Positions 1-7,122 of a DNA stretch of 11,589 nucleotides are shown piece by piece (positions within the stretch are counted from its first letter, which is position 1; every line of letters starts with the position of its first letter). This DNA comes from Candidatus Kaiserbacteria bacterium (lineage in GTDB: Bacteria; Patescibacteriota; Minisyncoccia; Phycocordibacterales; Phycocordibacteraceae): contig QIHK01000026.1 in assembly GCA_003230945.1 (NCBI GenBank), positions 1 through 11,589 on the forward strand. Reading direction: 5' to 3'. The translations under genes and the position numbers were made by a program. The notes below the pieces were generated by a model. The model saw only the letters and a list, made by a program, of their open reading frames with translations. It was not told the origin of the DNA and searched no databases.

Positions 1-41
1 CAGTTGGTCTTTCTTTTTATCCGTACAACCTGTAGTTTTGA

Positions 42-1142
42 ATGATGCTTCGTATTGGAATTGTCGGTCTACCAAATGTGGGGAAATCCACGCTTTTTAA
101 TGCACTCACTAAAGCAAGCGTCCCGGCAGAGAATTATCCCTTTTGTACTATCGACCCATCGGTGGGAGTTGTAGGAGTACCTGATGAAAGACTCAATAAA
201 CTTGCGGAGCTTTCTAAAAGTAAAGAGGTTATTCCTACTGCCATAGAATTTATTGATATCGCTGGACTCGTAAAAGGCGCCTCTGATGGGGAAGGTCTCG
301 GAAATCAATTCCTCTCACATATTCGCGAAACAGATGCCATTCTTCAGGTGGTGCGTTTCTTTGACGATTCAAACATTCATCATGTCGATGGAGCTATTGA
401 ACCATACAAAGATATTGAAATTATTAATCTTGAGCTTGCCCTAGCGGATGCTGAACAAGTACGTAAACGTCGCGACCGCATAGTAAGTGATATTCGTGCA
501 GGCGTAAAAAATGCGATTGGTGAGGAAAAGGTTCTTGCGAAACTTGAACAAGGATTCTCTTCAGGTAAACTTGCTCTTCACGCAGGGCTCACTGATGAAG
601 AAAAAGTGCTGATAAAGCATTTGAATCTTCTTACCTTGAAACCAATACTTTATGCTCTTAATCGTAAGACTGGGGGACATAATTTAGATGAACTTGCTGA
701 TGGTCGTGCCGATCGTGCCTATAAACTTATTGAAGAGTTGCATGGTCATTATATATATGTGGATGCATCAACGGAGCAAGAGCTTAATGATGTTGCCGAT
801 GAAGATCGTGAGGGATTTCGTCAAGAATTTGGGGTGCCTGAAGACGGGCTCAGAGAGCTCATTCGAGATGCCTATACTATTTTAGGTCTTATTTCATTCT
901 TTACGACCGGTGAGAAAGAGACTCGCGCATGGACCGTTCCTAAGGGAGCTGTTGCACCAGAGGCAGGCGCCGCTATTCATACCGACTTTTTAGATAAATT
1001 CATTCGTGCTGAAGTTGTCACCACCAACGACCTTCTCACTGCTGGTTCATACGCTGCCGCACGAGAATCTGCGAAAGTACATACAGAAGGGAAAGAATAT
1101 GTTGTCAAAGATGGAGATGTAATGCTTTTCCTACACAGTTAG
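42..1142 (+). CDS. ychF: Ribosome-binding ATPase/GTPase YchF (OLA1 family)
   Basis: Universal Obg-related P-loop NTPase; family members bind ribosomes, usually prefer ATP to GTP, and act in stress response and translation. The P-loop GLPNVGKS lies at residues 9-16 and the Walker B/G3 segment DIAGLVKGAS at 72-81. NIHHV at 111-115 places a histidine at position 114, matching the catalytic His114 of the E. coli protein as recalled. The TGS domain fills the last ~85 residues (RAWTVPKGAVAPEA, then the terminal VKDGDVM). At 366 residues it is close to the usual ~363. Two ATGs in tandem (42 and 45) both fit; the first gives numbering equal to E. coli. Odd point: the family's NxxE base-recognition motif reads NRKT at 207-210. 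No Shine-Dalgarno is visible, and the promoter lies before or at the window edge. Identification is firm. Confidence 0.97.
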   Translation: MMLRIGIVGLPNVGKSTLFNALTKASVPAENYPFCTIDPSVGVVGVPDERLNKLAELSKSKEVIPTAIEFIDIAGLVKGASDGEGLGNQFLSHIRETDAILQVVRFFDDSNIHHVDGAIEPYKDIEIINLELALADAEQVRKRRDRIVSDIRAGVKNAIGEEKVLAKLEQGFSSGKLALHAGLTDEEKVLIKHLNLLTLKPILYALNRKTGGHNLDELADGRADRAYKLIEELHGHYIYVDASTEQELNDVADEDREGFRQEFGVPEDGLRELIRDAYTILGLISFFTTGEKETRAWTVPKGAVAPEAGAAIHTDFLDKFIRAEVVTTNDLLTAGSYAAARESAKVHTEGKEYVVKDGDVMLFLHS

Positions 1143-1184
1143 GAAAATTATATATTATATATTTCTCCATCAATATCTATTAGA

Positions 1185-1204
1185 TGTGGTATAATTTTCA
1201 TCAT
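1185..1204 (+). promoter_or_regulatory. Extended -10 promoter giving a near-leaderless mRNA
   Basis: TGTGGTATAAT at 1185-1195 holds a consensus -10 hexamer (1190-1195) with the TGn extension (1187-1189). No -35 is recognisable at 17 bases. Only nine bases separate the hexamer from the ATG at 1205, so transcription should begin about 0-3 bases before the start codon. This also argues against the in-frame upstream ATG at 1184, which lies just before the box. Inferred from sequence only. Confidence 0.6.
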
Positions 1205-2140
1205 ATGCATTCCACAAAAACGACAGCAAAAGATTTTTTTCTTTGGTTCGGCGCGATGCTCGCACTTTACTGGAGTATTGGCTCGTTTATTTTCCTTTTT
1301 TTCAATTATATTGATTACGCATTTCCAAATGCTCTCGCGTATACGGTTAATCCGTATCAAAGTGGTATGCCGTACGAAATGGCTTCACTCATTGTTTTAG
1401 TGCCAATATATATCGGGCTTATGATGCTCATACGACGCGATATAGCGACTGATACTACTCGTAAAGATATTTGGATACGTCGTTGGGCAATTATCCTTAC
1501 TCTCTTTATTGCTGGTGTTTCAATTGCTGTCGATGTCATAACTGTTCTCACCTCATTTTTCCGTGGTGAAGAAATTACTACAGCTTTTCTATTCAAAATT
1601 ACACTCATCTTCCTTATTGCTGCCGCGGTATTTATGCATTTCTTTGCTGATTTACGTGGCTATTGGAGCAAGAATCATAAACGTGAACAAGTCATAAGTT
1701 TAGCTATCAGTGTACTGGTACTTCTTTCTATTGGCGCGGGTTTCGTTATTATTGGAACACCACAACAAGCGCAACAAATGCGTTACGATAATCAGCGTAT
1801 TTCAGACCTGCAATCTATTCAAGGAGAAATTATAGGTTACTGGCAAACCACACAACGACTACCATCTTCTCTTACTGAGCTTTCTAATTCTATAGGTGGC
1901 TATGGTGTGCCAACAGATCCAGTTACTAATAGTGCGTATGAGTATTCGACGGTTGGCGCCCTCTCTTTCAAACTATGTGCCACCTTTACCACAAGTAGCA
2001 GTAATGTTTCCAATAGTTATACACGACCAGTGAGGAGTAAAGGGCTCATGGGTACATGGGTGCATAAAGTTGGCTACGATTGTTTTATACGCACCATAAA
2101 CCCACAACTTTATTCACCTATTAATCAGATAGTTCGTTAG
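1205..2140 (+). CDS. DUF5671-like membrane protein with pilin-like C-terminal domain
   Basis: A 311-residue polytopic membrane protein of unknown function. Five hydrophobic segments are visible at about residues 13-36, 58-76, 93-118, 126-147 and 163-184. The first four resemble DUF5671, a domain common in Parcubacteria. After the last segment, residues ~190-265 look like the globular part of a type IV pilin or pseudopilin: an amphipathic helix with spaced Arg/Asp (RYDNQRISDLQSIQ), LPSSLTEL, then PTDPVTNSAYEY and a late LCATF. Two further features are a Ser/Thr-rich stretch (261-272) and a second Cys near 293. The ATG at 1205 is chosen because a -10 box sits nine bases upstream; an earlier in-frame ATG at 1184 would add seven residues. 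leuS follows after 10 bases, so the two may be cotranscribed. Domain names rest on pattern recognition, not a search. Confidence 0.75.
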   Translation: MHSTKTTAKDFFLWFGAMLALYWSIGSFIFLFFNYIDYAFPNALAYTVNPYQSGMPYEMASLIVLVPIYIGLMMLIRRDIATDTTRKDIWIRRWAIILTLFIAGVSIAVDVITVLTSFFRGEEITTAFLFKITLIFLIAAAVFMHFFADLRGYWSKNHKREQVISLAISVLVLLSIGAGFVIIGTPQQAQQMRYDNQRISDLQSIQGEIIGYWQTTQRLPSSLTELSNSIGGYGVPTDPVTNSAYEYSTVGALSFKLCATFTTSSSNVSNSYTRPVRSKGLMGTWVHKVGYDCFIRTINPQLYSPINQIVR

Positions 2141-2150
2141 AATATTTTAA
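2138..2150 (+). promoter_or_regulatory. Possible -10 box just before leuS
   Basis: TAGAAT (2138-2143) overlaps the stop codon of the upstream gene and lies seven bases before the leuS ATG. It matches the consensus hexamer at five of six bases. No clear -35 or TGn extension accompanies it, so the match may be chance in AT-rich sequence. If real, leuS would also have a leaderless transcript besides readthrough from upstream. Confidence 0.3.
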
Positions 2151-4556
2151 ATGGAAACATTTGATCATAAAGAAGTTGAAAAGAATGCTCAAAAAAAATG
2201 GGCGGAGCTTAATTTGTATGAGACAGATCTCAATGAAGAATCTAAAGACCCTTATTATCTTCTTGTTGAATTTCCCTATCCCTCGGGCAATCTTCATATT
2301 GGTCACTGGTATGCATACGCAGTAACCGATATCTACGCGCGCATGCTTCGCATGCGCGGTAAAAATGTTCTTTTTCCGATAGGTTTCGATGCTTTTGGTC
2401 TTCCTGCTGAGAATGCAGCCATTAAACACAATCTTAATCCCAAAGAATGGACGTATCAAAATATTGAACATATGCGTTCACAAATTGCCAGCATTGGAAC
2501 ATCTTTCGATTGGAGTAAAGAAGTAATCACATGTGAATCAGATTATTATCAGTGGACACAGTGGATTTTTACGAAATTTTTTGAGCATGGTCTTGCAGAA
2601 CATCGTGAAGCTCCAGTGAAATGGTGTCCAAAGGATCAAACGGTGCTTGCCAATGAACAGGTTGTCGATGGTCACTGTGAACGGTGTGGCACTGAAATTA
2701 AAGAAAAAATACTCACTCAGTGGTTCTTGAAAATCACCAACTATGCCGATCGGCTCCTTGAAGGACTCGAAAAACTTCCATGGCGTGAAGAAATTAAAGA
2801 AGCGCAACGTTCTTGGATAGGAAAAAGTGAAGGATCGTATCTCGAATTTGCTCTTGTAGAAAGAAATGAAAAAATTCGTGTATTTACCACACGTCCAGAT
2901 ACAGTATTTGGTGCAACGTATGTAGTGATTGCTCCCGAGCACCCATTTTTTTCTGATAAACAAAATGTAGCACTTCTTACTAATGTTGAGGAAGTGAACG
3001 CCTATATAGATGCTACCAAAAAGAAGACCGAGCGCGAGCGTAGTGAAAATAAAGATAAGACAGGGGTTCTTCTTATGGGCATACAGGCAATAAATCCGGC
3101 AACCAAAGAAGAAATTCCCGTATATGTGGCTGATTATGTGCTTGGGTCTTATGGTACTGGAGCGGTCATGGCTGTTCCGGCTCATGACGAACGTGATTTT
3201 GAATTTGCAAATAAAATGAACCTTGAAATTCGACAAGTGGTTACACCTGCTCATCTCAATACAGATAATTCATCACATCCGTATACCGGAAGAGGGGTCT
3301 TAATTAATTCTGGAGATTTTTCAGGACGTCAGAGTGAAGAGGCAATGTGGGACATTGTTGCAAAAGTTGGAGGTGAACGAGCAACACAATATAGAATTCG
3401 TGATTGGTTAGTTTCCCGTCAACGTTATTGGGGTTGTCCAATACCTATTGTCTACGATCCGGAAGGGAAGCCACATACGATTCCTGCTGAACATTTACCT
3501 TGGGTGCTTCCGACCGATGTCGATTTTACACCAACAGGAGAATCACCTCTTGCCTCTTCGAAAGAACTACGCGAACGGGTAATCAATATTTTTGGTGAAG
3601 GTTGGACACCTGAATTCGATACGCTTGATACTTTTGTTGATTCTTCTTGGTATTTTGCACGTTATCTTGATTCGAAAAATACACACAGTTTCTCTAATCA
3701 AGTGCGCATGAAAAAATGGCTCCCGGTAGACCGTTATTCAGGCGGTAGTGAACATACGACAATGCATGTTCTTTATGCCCGTTTTTTTATAAAAGCACTT
3801 TATGATCTCGATCTCGTGCCTGTAGATGAACCTTTTATGGAGCGTTTTAATCGAGGGCTCATTTTAGGTCCTGATGGTCAAAAGATGAGTAAGTCAAAAG
3901 GAAATGTGCTGAATCCTGATGAATTTGTACAGAAGTATGGTGCCGATGCCGTTCGTATCTACCTTGCTTTTATCGGTCCGTATAATGAACCAGGCAACTA
4001 TCCATGGCGTCTAGAAGGTGTCGCTAGTATGCGAAAATTTCTTGATCGTATTGTGCGTGTGGTCACACAAGCTTCTGAGGAAGAAGTGATTTCTGATGCA
4101 CTAGCACGTTCTTTTGCTCAGGCAAGCGTAAAAATTTCAGATGATGGAGATCGTTTTAAGTTTAATACCGCTATCGCTGCACTCATGACTCTTCTTAATG
4201 AGATTGAAAAAGTAGAAACTATCTCGAAAGAAACTGCTCGTGCTCTTATAAAAATGCTCGCACCTTTTGCACCGCATCTTGCCGAATATCTTTGGGAGAA
4301 TCTTGATGGCGAAGGAAGTGTCCATAGCGCCTCTTGGCCTGTGTATGACAAAGCACTTTTAGAAAAAAGAGAACATAACGTGGCCATACAAGTAAATGGA
4401 AAACTCCGTTGTGCGGTTACCTTTGCGCTCGGAATTTCTGAAGAAGAAGTTCTTTCTACAGCACAGGCACTTCCGATTATTAAAAAAACTCTTGAGGGAA
4501 AAACAATTAAACGAGTTATTTATATTCCAGGGAAAATACTCAATCTTGTGGTATAA
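2151..4556 (+). CDS. leuS: Leucyl-tRNA synthetase, class I
   Basis: Charges tRNA(Leu) with leucine in the cytoplasm. Class I signatures are intact: HIGH at 49-52 (after PYPSGNL) and KMSKS at 578-582. The CP1 editing domain is present, with TTRPD at 246-250 and the conserved aspartate in AHDERD (D346). A zinc-finger-like loop has Cys 159, 176 and 179, with Asp where a fourth ligand (CPxC) could be, as recalled for E. coli. YSGGSEHTTMHVLYARFF (529-546) is a LeuRS-specific segment. Only GLILGPDGQ precedes KMSKS, so the leucine-specific domain inserted there in E. coli and Thermus enzymes is absent, as in the ~804-residue Bacillus enzyme; the 801-residue length fits. The C-terminal tRNA-binding domain is present (VAIQVNGKLR near 744). 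The gene starts 10 bases after the previous stop with no Shine-Dalgarno. Confidence 0.98.
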   Translation: METFDHKEVEKNAQKKWAELNLYETDLNEESKDPYYLLVEFPYPSGNLHIGHWYAYAVTDIYARMLRMRGKNVLFPIGFDAFGLPAENAAIKHNLNPKEWTYQNIEHMRSQIASIGTSFDWSKEVITCESDYYQWTQWIFTKFFEHGLAEHREAPVKWCPKDQTVLANEQVVDGHCERCGTEIKEKILTQWFLKITNYADRLLEGLEKLPWREEIKEAQRSWIGKSEGSYLEFALVERNEKIRVFTTRPDTVFGATYVVIAPEHPFFSDKQNVALLTNVEEVNAYIDATKKKTERERSENKDKTGVLLMGIQAINPATKEEIPVYVADYVLGSYGTGAVMAVPAHDERDFEFANKMNLEIRQVVTPAHLNTDNSSHPYTGRGVLINSGDFSGRQSEEAMWDIVAKVGGERATQYRIRDWLVSRQRYWGCPIPIVYDPEGKPHTIPAEHLPWVLPTDVDFTPTGESPLASSKELRERVINIFGEGWTPEFDTLDTFVDSSWYFARYLDSKNTHSFSNQVRMKKWLPVDRYSGGSEHTTMHVLYARFFIKALYDLDLVPVDEPFMERFNRGLILGPDGQKMSKSKGNVLNPDEFVQKYGADAVRIYLAFIGPYNEPGNYPWRLEGVASMRKFLDRIVRVVTQASEEEVISDALARSFAQASVKISDDGDRFKFNTAIAALMTLLNEIEKVETISKETARALIKMLAPFAPHLAEYLWENLDGEGSVHSASWPVYDKALLEKREHNVAIQVNGKLRCAVTFALGISEEEVLSTAQALPIIKKTLEGKTIKRVIYIPGKILNLVV

Positions 4557-4557
4557 T
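4547..4557 (+). promoter_or_regulatory. Distal extended -10 promoter overlapping the leuS stop
   Basis: TGTGGTATAAT occurs here as the identical 11-mer seen at 1185-1195. It overlaps the last two leuS codons and the TAA stop. A transcript from it would begin near 4563-4564 and carry a ~43-base leader before the ATG at 4607. Part of the match is forced by coding sequence (Val-Val-stop), which lowers confidence. Confidence 0.4.
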
Positions 4558-4568
4558 CAGAAGTATTA

Positions 4569-4606
4569 TTGACGTTTTCTTATATATTTGATATAAATTA
4601 GACCAC
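4569..4606 (+). promoter_or_regulatory. Near-consensus sigma-70-type promoter, leaderless start
   Basis: TTGACG (-35, 4569-4574) and TATAAA (-10, 4592-4597) are separated by exactly 17 bases, each one mismatch from consensus. Nine bases lie between the -10 box and the ATG at 4607, the same spacing as at the 1205 gene, so the mRNA should begin within about three bases of the start codon. This is the strongest promoter match in the window. Confidence 0.75.
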
Positions 4607-5671
4607 ATGATTATGAAAAATTCGACTAAACAGAGAAAACCACTAGGGGCAATTTCTTTTAATAGCGCTACAGTGGTAAAGAAATTTCTCTCTGCTGCTC
4701 CTGAACGTGCCCGTGACGTACTCGTTCGTCGTTTTGGTCTAGGCACGAATACGAAACGCGAAACTCTTGAGGCTATCGGTAATCGTTCCGGTATTACCCG
4801 TGAACGAGTCCGTCAGATTGAAGCTGCTGGTCTTGAAGCTATACGCGATAGTTCACTTTTTAAAGAACTGCAACCAGCATTTGATGATCTTGCTAAACAT
4901 ATTAAAAAACTCGGAGCTATTGTTCCTGAGGATGCTCTTCTTGACTCAGTGGCAAGAGATGAGAATGGAAAAAATCGTTTCCGTTTTATACTTGTTCTCG
5001 GTGCTTCATTTTTCCGTGAGCGTGAGACTGATGATTTTCTTGCGCGGTGGCATATCGACTCTACAACAGCTAATGATATTCACGAAGCTCTCTCAAAACT
5101 CTACACGTCCCTTTCTGATGACGAAGTTGTCCCGGAAGGTGAACTACTTGATCGTTTCCTCGAAGAGCTTAAGGGGGTGAATGACAGTTATAAAAATGAA
5201 GAAGTGCTCATTCGTTGGCTCTCACTTTCAAAAAAAGTAGGGAAGAATCCGCTTTCTGAGTGGGGACGTATGTCTGCACCAGCTATTCGTACAAAGGGTA
5301 TTCGTGATTATGCTTACCTCACTCTTAAAAGTAAGGGAGCACCGATGCATTTTTCTGATGTAGCGAAAACCATTAGTTCTACTTTTTCAAAAAAAGCGCA
5401 CGTTGCGACAACACATAATGAACTCATCAAGGATTCACGTTTTGTACTTGTTGGTCGTGGTCTCTATGCGCTTACCGAATGGGGATATAAACCTGGCGTG
5501 GTACGCGATGTCATTCGAGAAGTACTCAAAGAACAAGGACCTCTCTCAAAAAATGAAGTTATTGAGCATGTTAAAAAAGTCCGTTTTGTAAAGGACAATA
5601 CTATTCTCGTAAATCTTAATGACCCGCGTTATTTTAAACGCATGAAAAATGGTACGTACGGTGCTGTCTAG
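4607..5671 (+). CDS. Sigma-region-4-like HTH / HARE winged-helix protein
   Basis: A 354-residue putative DNA- or RNA-polymerase-binding regulator. Residues ~36-82 look like sigma-70 region 4: RRFGLGTNTKRETLEAIG, then SGITRERVRQIEAAGLEAIR, including the TRERVRQIE recognition helix. Nothing resembling sigma region 2 (core binding and -10 melting) is present, so it should not be a complete sigma factor. A helical, charged middle (about 85-215) follows. Residues ~225-293 resemble a HARE-HTH/RpoE(delta)-type winged helix (RDYAYLTLKSKGAPMHFSDVAKTI, ending GRGLYALTEWGY). Residues ~296-354 look like a second winged helix ending DPRYFKRMKNGTYGAV. The start at 4607 is favoured by the promoter nine bases upstream; an alternative ATG is at 4613. 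It has its own promoter and a hairpin behind it, so is probably monocistronic. Related proteins occur in Parcubacteria, but their role is unknown to me. Confidence 0.8.
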   Translation: MIMKNSTKQRKPLGAISFNSATVVKKFLSAAPERARDVLVRRFGLGTNTKRETLEAIGNRSGITRERVRQIEAAGLEAIRDSSLFKELQPAFDDLAKHIKKLGAIVPEDALLDSVARDENGKNRFRFILVLGASFFRERETDDFLARWHIDSTTANDIHEALSKLYTSLSDDEVVPEGELLDRFLEELKGVNDSYKNEEVLIRWLSLSKKVGKNPLSEWGRMSAPAIRTKGIRDYAYLTLKSKGAPMHFSDVAKTISSTFSKKAHVATTHNELIKDSRFVLVGRGLYALTEWGYKPGVVRDVIREVLKEQGPLSKNEVIEHVKKVRFVKDNTILVNLNDPRYFKRMKNGTYGAV

Positions 5672-5699
5672 TGTTATAGCTATTGATTAATTCACATAT

Positions 5700-5731
5700 G
5701 AAATCGTAATACCGTAAGGTGTTGCGATTTC
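5700..5731 (+). terminator. 14-bp hairpin with GTAA loop, probable intrinsic terminator
   Basis: Arms 5700-5713 and 5718-5731 pair over 14 positions without bulges, with a GTAA tetraloop (GNRA class) at 5714-5717. Two positions (5707/5724 and 5710/5721) are G-U wobbles if the + strand is transcribed; in the other strand they would be A-C mismatches, so the structure favours + strand RNA. The U-rich UUUCUUUGUU overlaps and follows the 3' arm. It sits 28 bases after the stop of the HTH gene and just before the next promoter, as expected for a terminator. The U-tract is interrupted, so strength is uncertain. Confidence 0.65.
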
Positions 5732-5733
5732 TT

Positions 5734-5749
5734 TGTTACACTACGAGCA
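5734..5749 (+). promoter_or_regulatory. Extended -10 box giving a leaderless start
   Basis: TGT followed by TACACT (hexamer 5737-5742) makes an extended -10 element seven bases before the ATG at 5750, so transcription should start at or next to the A of the ATG. No good -35 is present at 16-18 bases; that region lies inside the upstream hairpin. Position and spacing match the other leaderless candidates here. Confidence 0.5.
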
Positions 5750-7120
5750 ATGCTTCCGTTTTTACATTCTCTTGAGAATTTATTGAAGAAGTTGCAAACT
5801 CAATCTGGTTTTCGAACAAAACCATGGCCTTTCTTCATCCTTGGTGTCGTCTTGCTTGCGATATCATATATTTTTATGCCAGCGGTAGTTACGCTCGCTC
5901 TTTCGTTAGCTCTTTTCCTTGCTCCTCTTTGGCTCCCAGTACTTCTCGTCAGTGCCGCGTTGACACTCTGGGTAATACTTCGTCGTTCAGAATTCATTGC
6001 TTCGCAAGAACATGTATTGTTTGAGATTAAGTTACCGCGTTCTGTAATAAAAACACCCTTAGCTATGGAAGTGGTTCTTTCTGGTCTGCACATTTCATTA
6101 GGAGAAAGTTCATGGTACAAAAAATATATTCTTGGCAGTACACGTCCTTGGTGGTCACTTGAAATTGCATCTATTGAAGGGCAGGTACATTTTTTTATTT
6201 GGACTCGAGCAAGATTCCGTCGGATAGTTGAAATGCAAATATATGGTCAATATCCCGGAGCTCAGGTCGTAGAGGCGCTTGATTATACACGTTTTATTTC
6301 TGCAAAACATGAAGAGTGGTCTATTTTTGGATTTGATTTCACCCATACTAGCGATGATGATCCTCTTCCTATAAAGACTTATGTGGAATATGGACTCGAT
6401 AAAATACAGAAAGAATCTGAACAAACTGATCCATTGGCTACTCTAATAGAATTTATGGCGTCAGTGGGCAAAGGGGAAAATATTTGGTTGCAGTTCATTA
6501 TTCGTACTCATAAGGGAGAAAAATATGGAAAGAAAAATGAAGAAGGGAAGCCATATACTTGGAGAGATGAGGCGAAGAAACTTGTCGAAGAATTGCGTCA
6601 TGAGACCGTCGGTAAAGTGAGATATAAAGATGTATTTACTGGAGAAATGCGCGAGACAGAAGGATTCCCAAATCCTACGAAAGGTCAATCTGAAAAAATG
6701 GCAGCCGTTGAACGTAATGTCTCGAAACTTGCTTTCGATGTAGGTATTCGAGGTATATATATATCTACACCTGAAGATTTTGATAGCGTCAATATTTCTG
6801 GACTTGCTGGTATCTTTAAACAATTTAATTCTGAAGATTGGAATGGTATTAGGGTGATCCGCGGGTTTGCTGAGTTTAATGACTATCCTTGGGAAATTGG
6901 TATTGATAAACTTAAGAATTTTTACCGTAAGCAAATAGTTTCGGCATACCGTCGACGTCAATTCTTCTATGAACCTTTTGATAATTCGAAGACGGCTATG
7001 GTGATGAGTACTGAGGAACTCGCAACACTTTTTCATATTCCTTCAAATGCCGTTAGCTCGCCAGCACTTTCTCGTATTCAGTCGCCCACAAGTGAAGCAC
7101 CGACCAACCTCCCAACCTAA
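5750..7120 (+). CDS. Membrane-anchored type IV secretion-like protein (DUF8128-like)
   Basis: A 456-residue protein with two hydrophobic segments near the N-terminus (about 27-45 and 46-77), then a large soluble region. That region contains blocks I recall from a family abundant in Patescibacteria, tentatively DUF8128: LFEIKLPRSVIKTPLAMEVVL (90-110), WSLEIASIEGQVHFFIWTR (135-153), QIYGQYPGAQV (163-173), PIKTYVEYGLDK (207-218), DPLATLIEFMASVGKGENIWLQ (227-248). In longer homologues this region precedes a VirB4/TraG/HerA-type ATPase. Here it ends with the linker-like TEELATLFHIPSNAVSSPAL and SEAPTNLPT, and no Walker motif follows. So it may be the stand-alone N-terminal partner of an ATPase coded elsewhere. 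mltG begins two bases after its stop, suggesting a shared transcript and perhaps a shared envelope role. Family recognition is moderately sure; function is inference. Confidence 0.65.
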   Translation: MLPFLHSLENLLKKLQTQSGFRTKPWPFFILGVVLLAISYIFMPAVVTLALSLALFLAPLWLPVLLVSAALTLWVILRRSEFIASQEHVLFEIKLPRSVIKTPLAMEVVLSGLHISLGESSWYKKYILGSTRPWWSLEIASIEGQVHFFIWTRARFRRIVEMQIYGQYPGAQVVEALDYTRFISAKHEEWSIFGFDFTHTSDDDPLPIKTYVEYGLDKIQKESEQTDPLATLIEFMASVGKGENIWLQFIIRTHKGEKYGKKNEEGKPYTWRDEAKKLVEELRHETVGKVRYKDVFTGEMRETEGFPNPTKGQSEKMAAVERNVSKLAFDVGIRGIYISTPEDFDSVNISGLAGIFKQFNSEDWNGIRVIRGFAEFNDYPWEIGIDKLKNFYRKQIVSAYRRRQFFYEPFDNSKTAMVMSTEELATLFHIPSNAVSSPALSRIQSPTSEAPTNLPT

Positions 7121-7122
7121 TT

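Noticed and set aside
1143..1175. AT-rich, partly palindromic stretch after ychF (TATATATTATATAT)
   Set aside because: Low-complexity AT runs give spurious self-complementarity; there is no GC-containing stem, so it is not called a terminator.
2538..3254. Long minus-strand reading frame (238 codons) opposite leuS
   Set aside because: It lies wholly inside a confidently identified gene, has an improbable Phe/Ile/Lys/Cys-rich composition, and no recognisable motif. The same holds for the 191-codon minus frame at 6461-7036.
3861..3897. Missing leucine-specific domain before KMSKS in LeuRS as a novelty
   Set aside because: LeuRS of the Bacillus type is also about 800 residues and lacks this insertion, so it is a known variant.
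5698..5709. Three-codon reading frame ATG AAA TCG TAA entering the hairpin
   Set aside because: It resembles a leader-peptide layout, but three codons give no regulatory codon run and it overlaps the hairpin arm by chance composition. No alternative antiterminator fold was evident.
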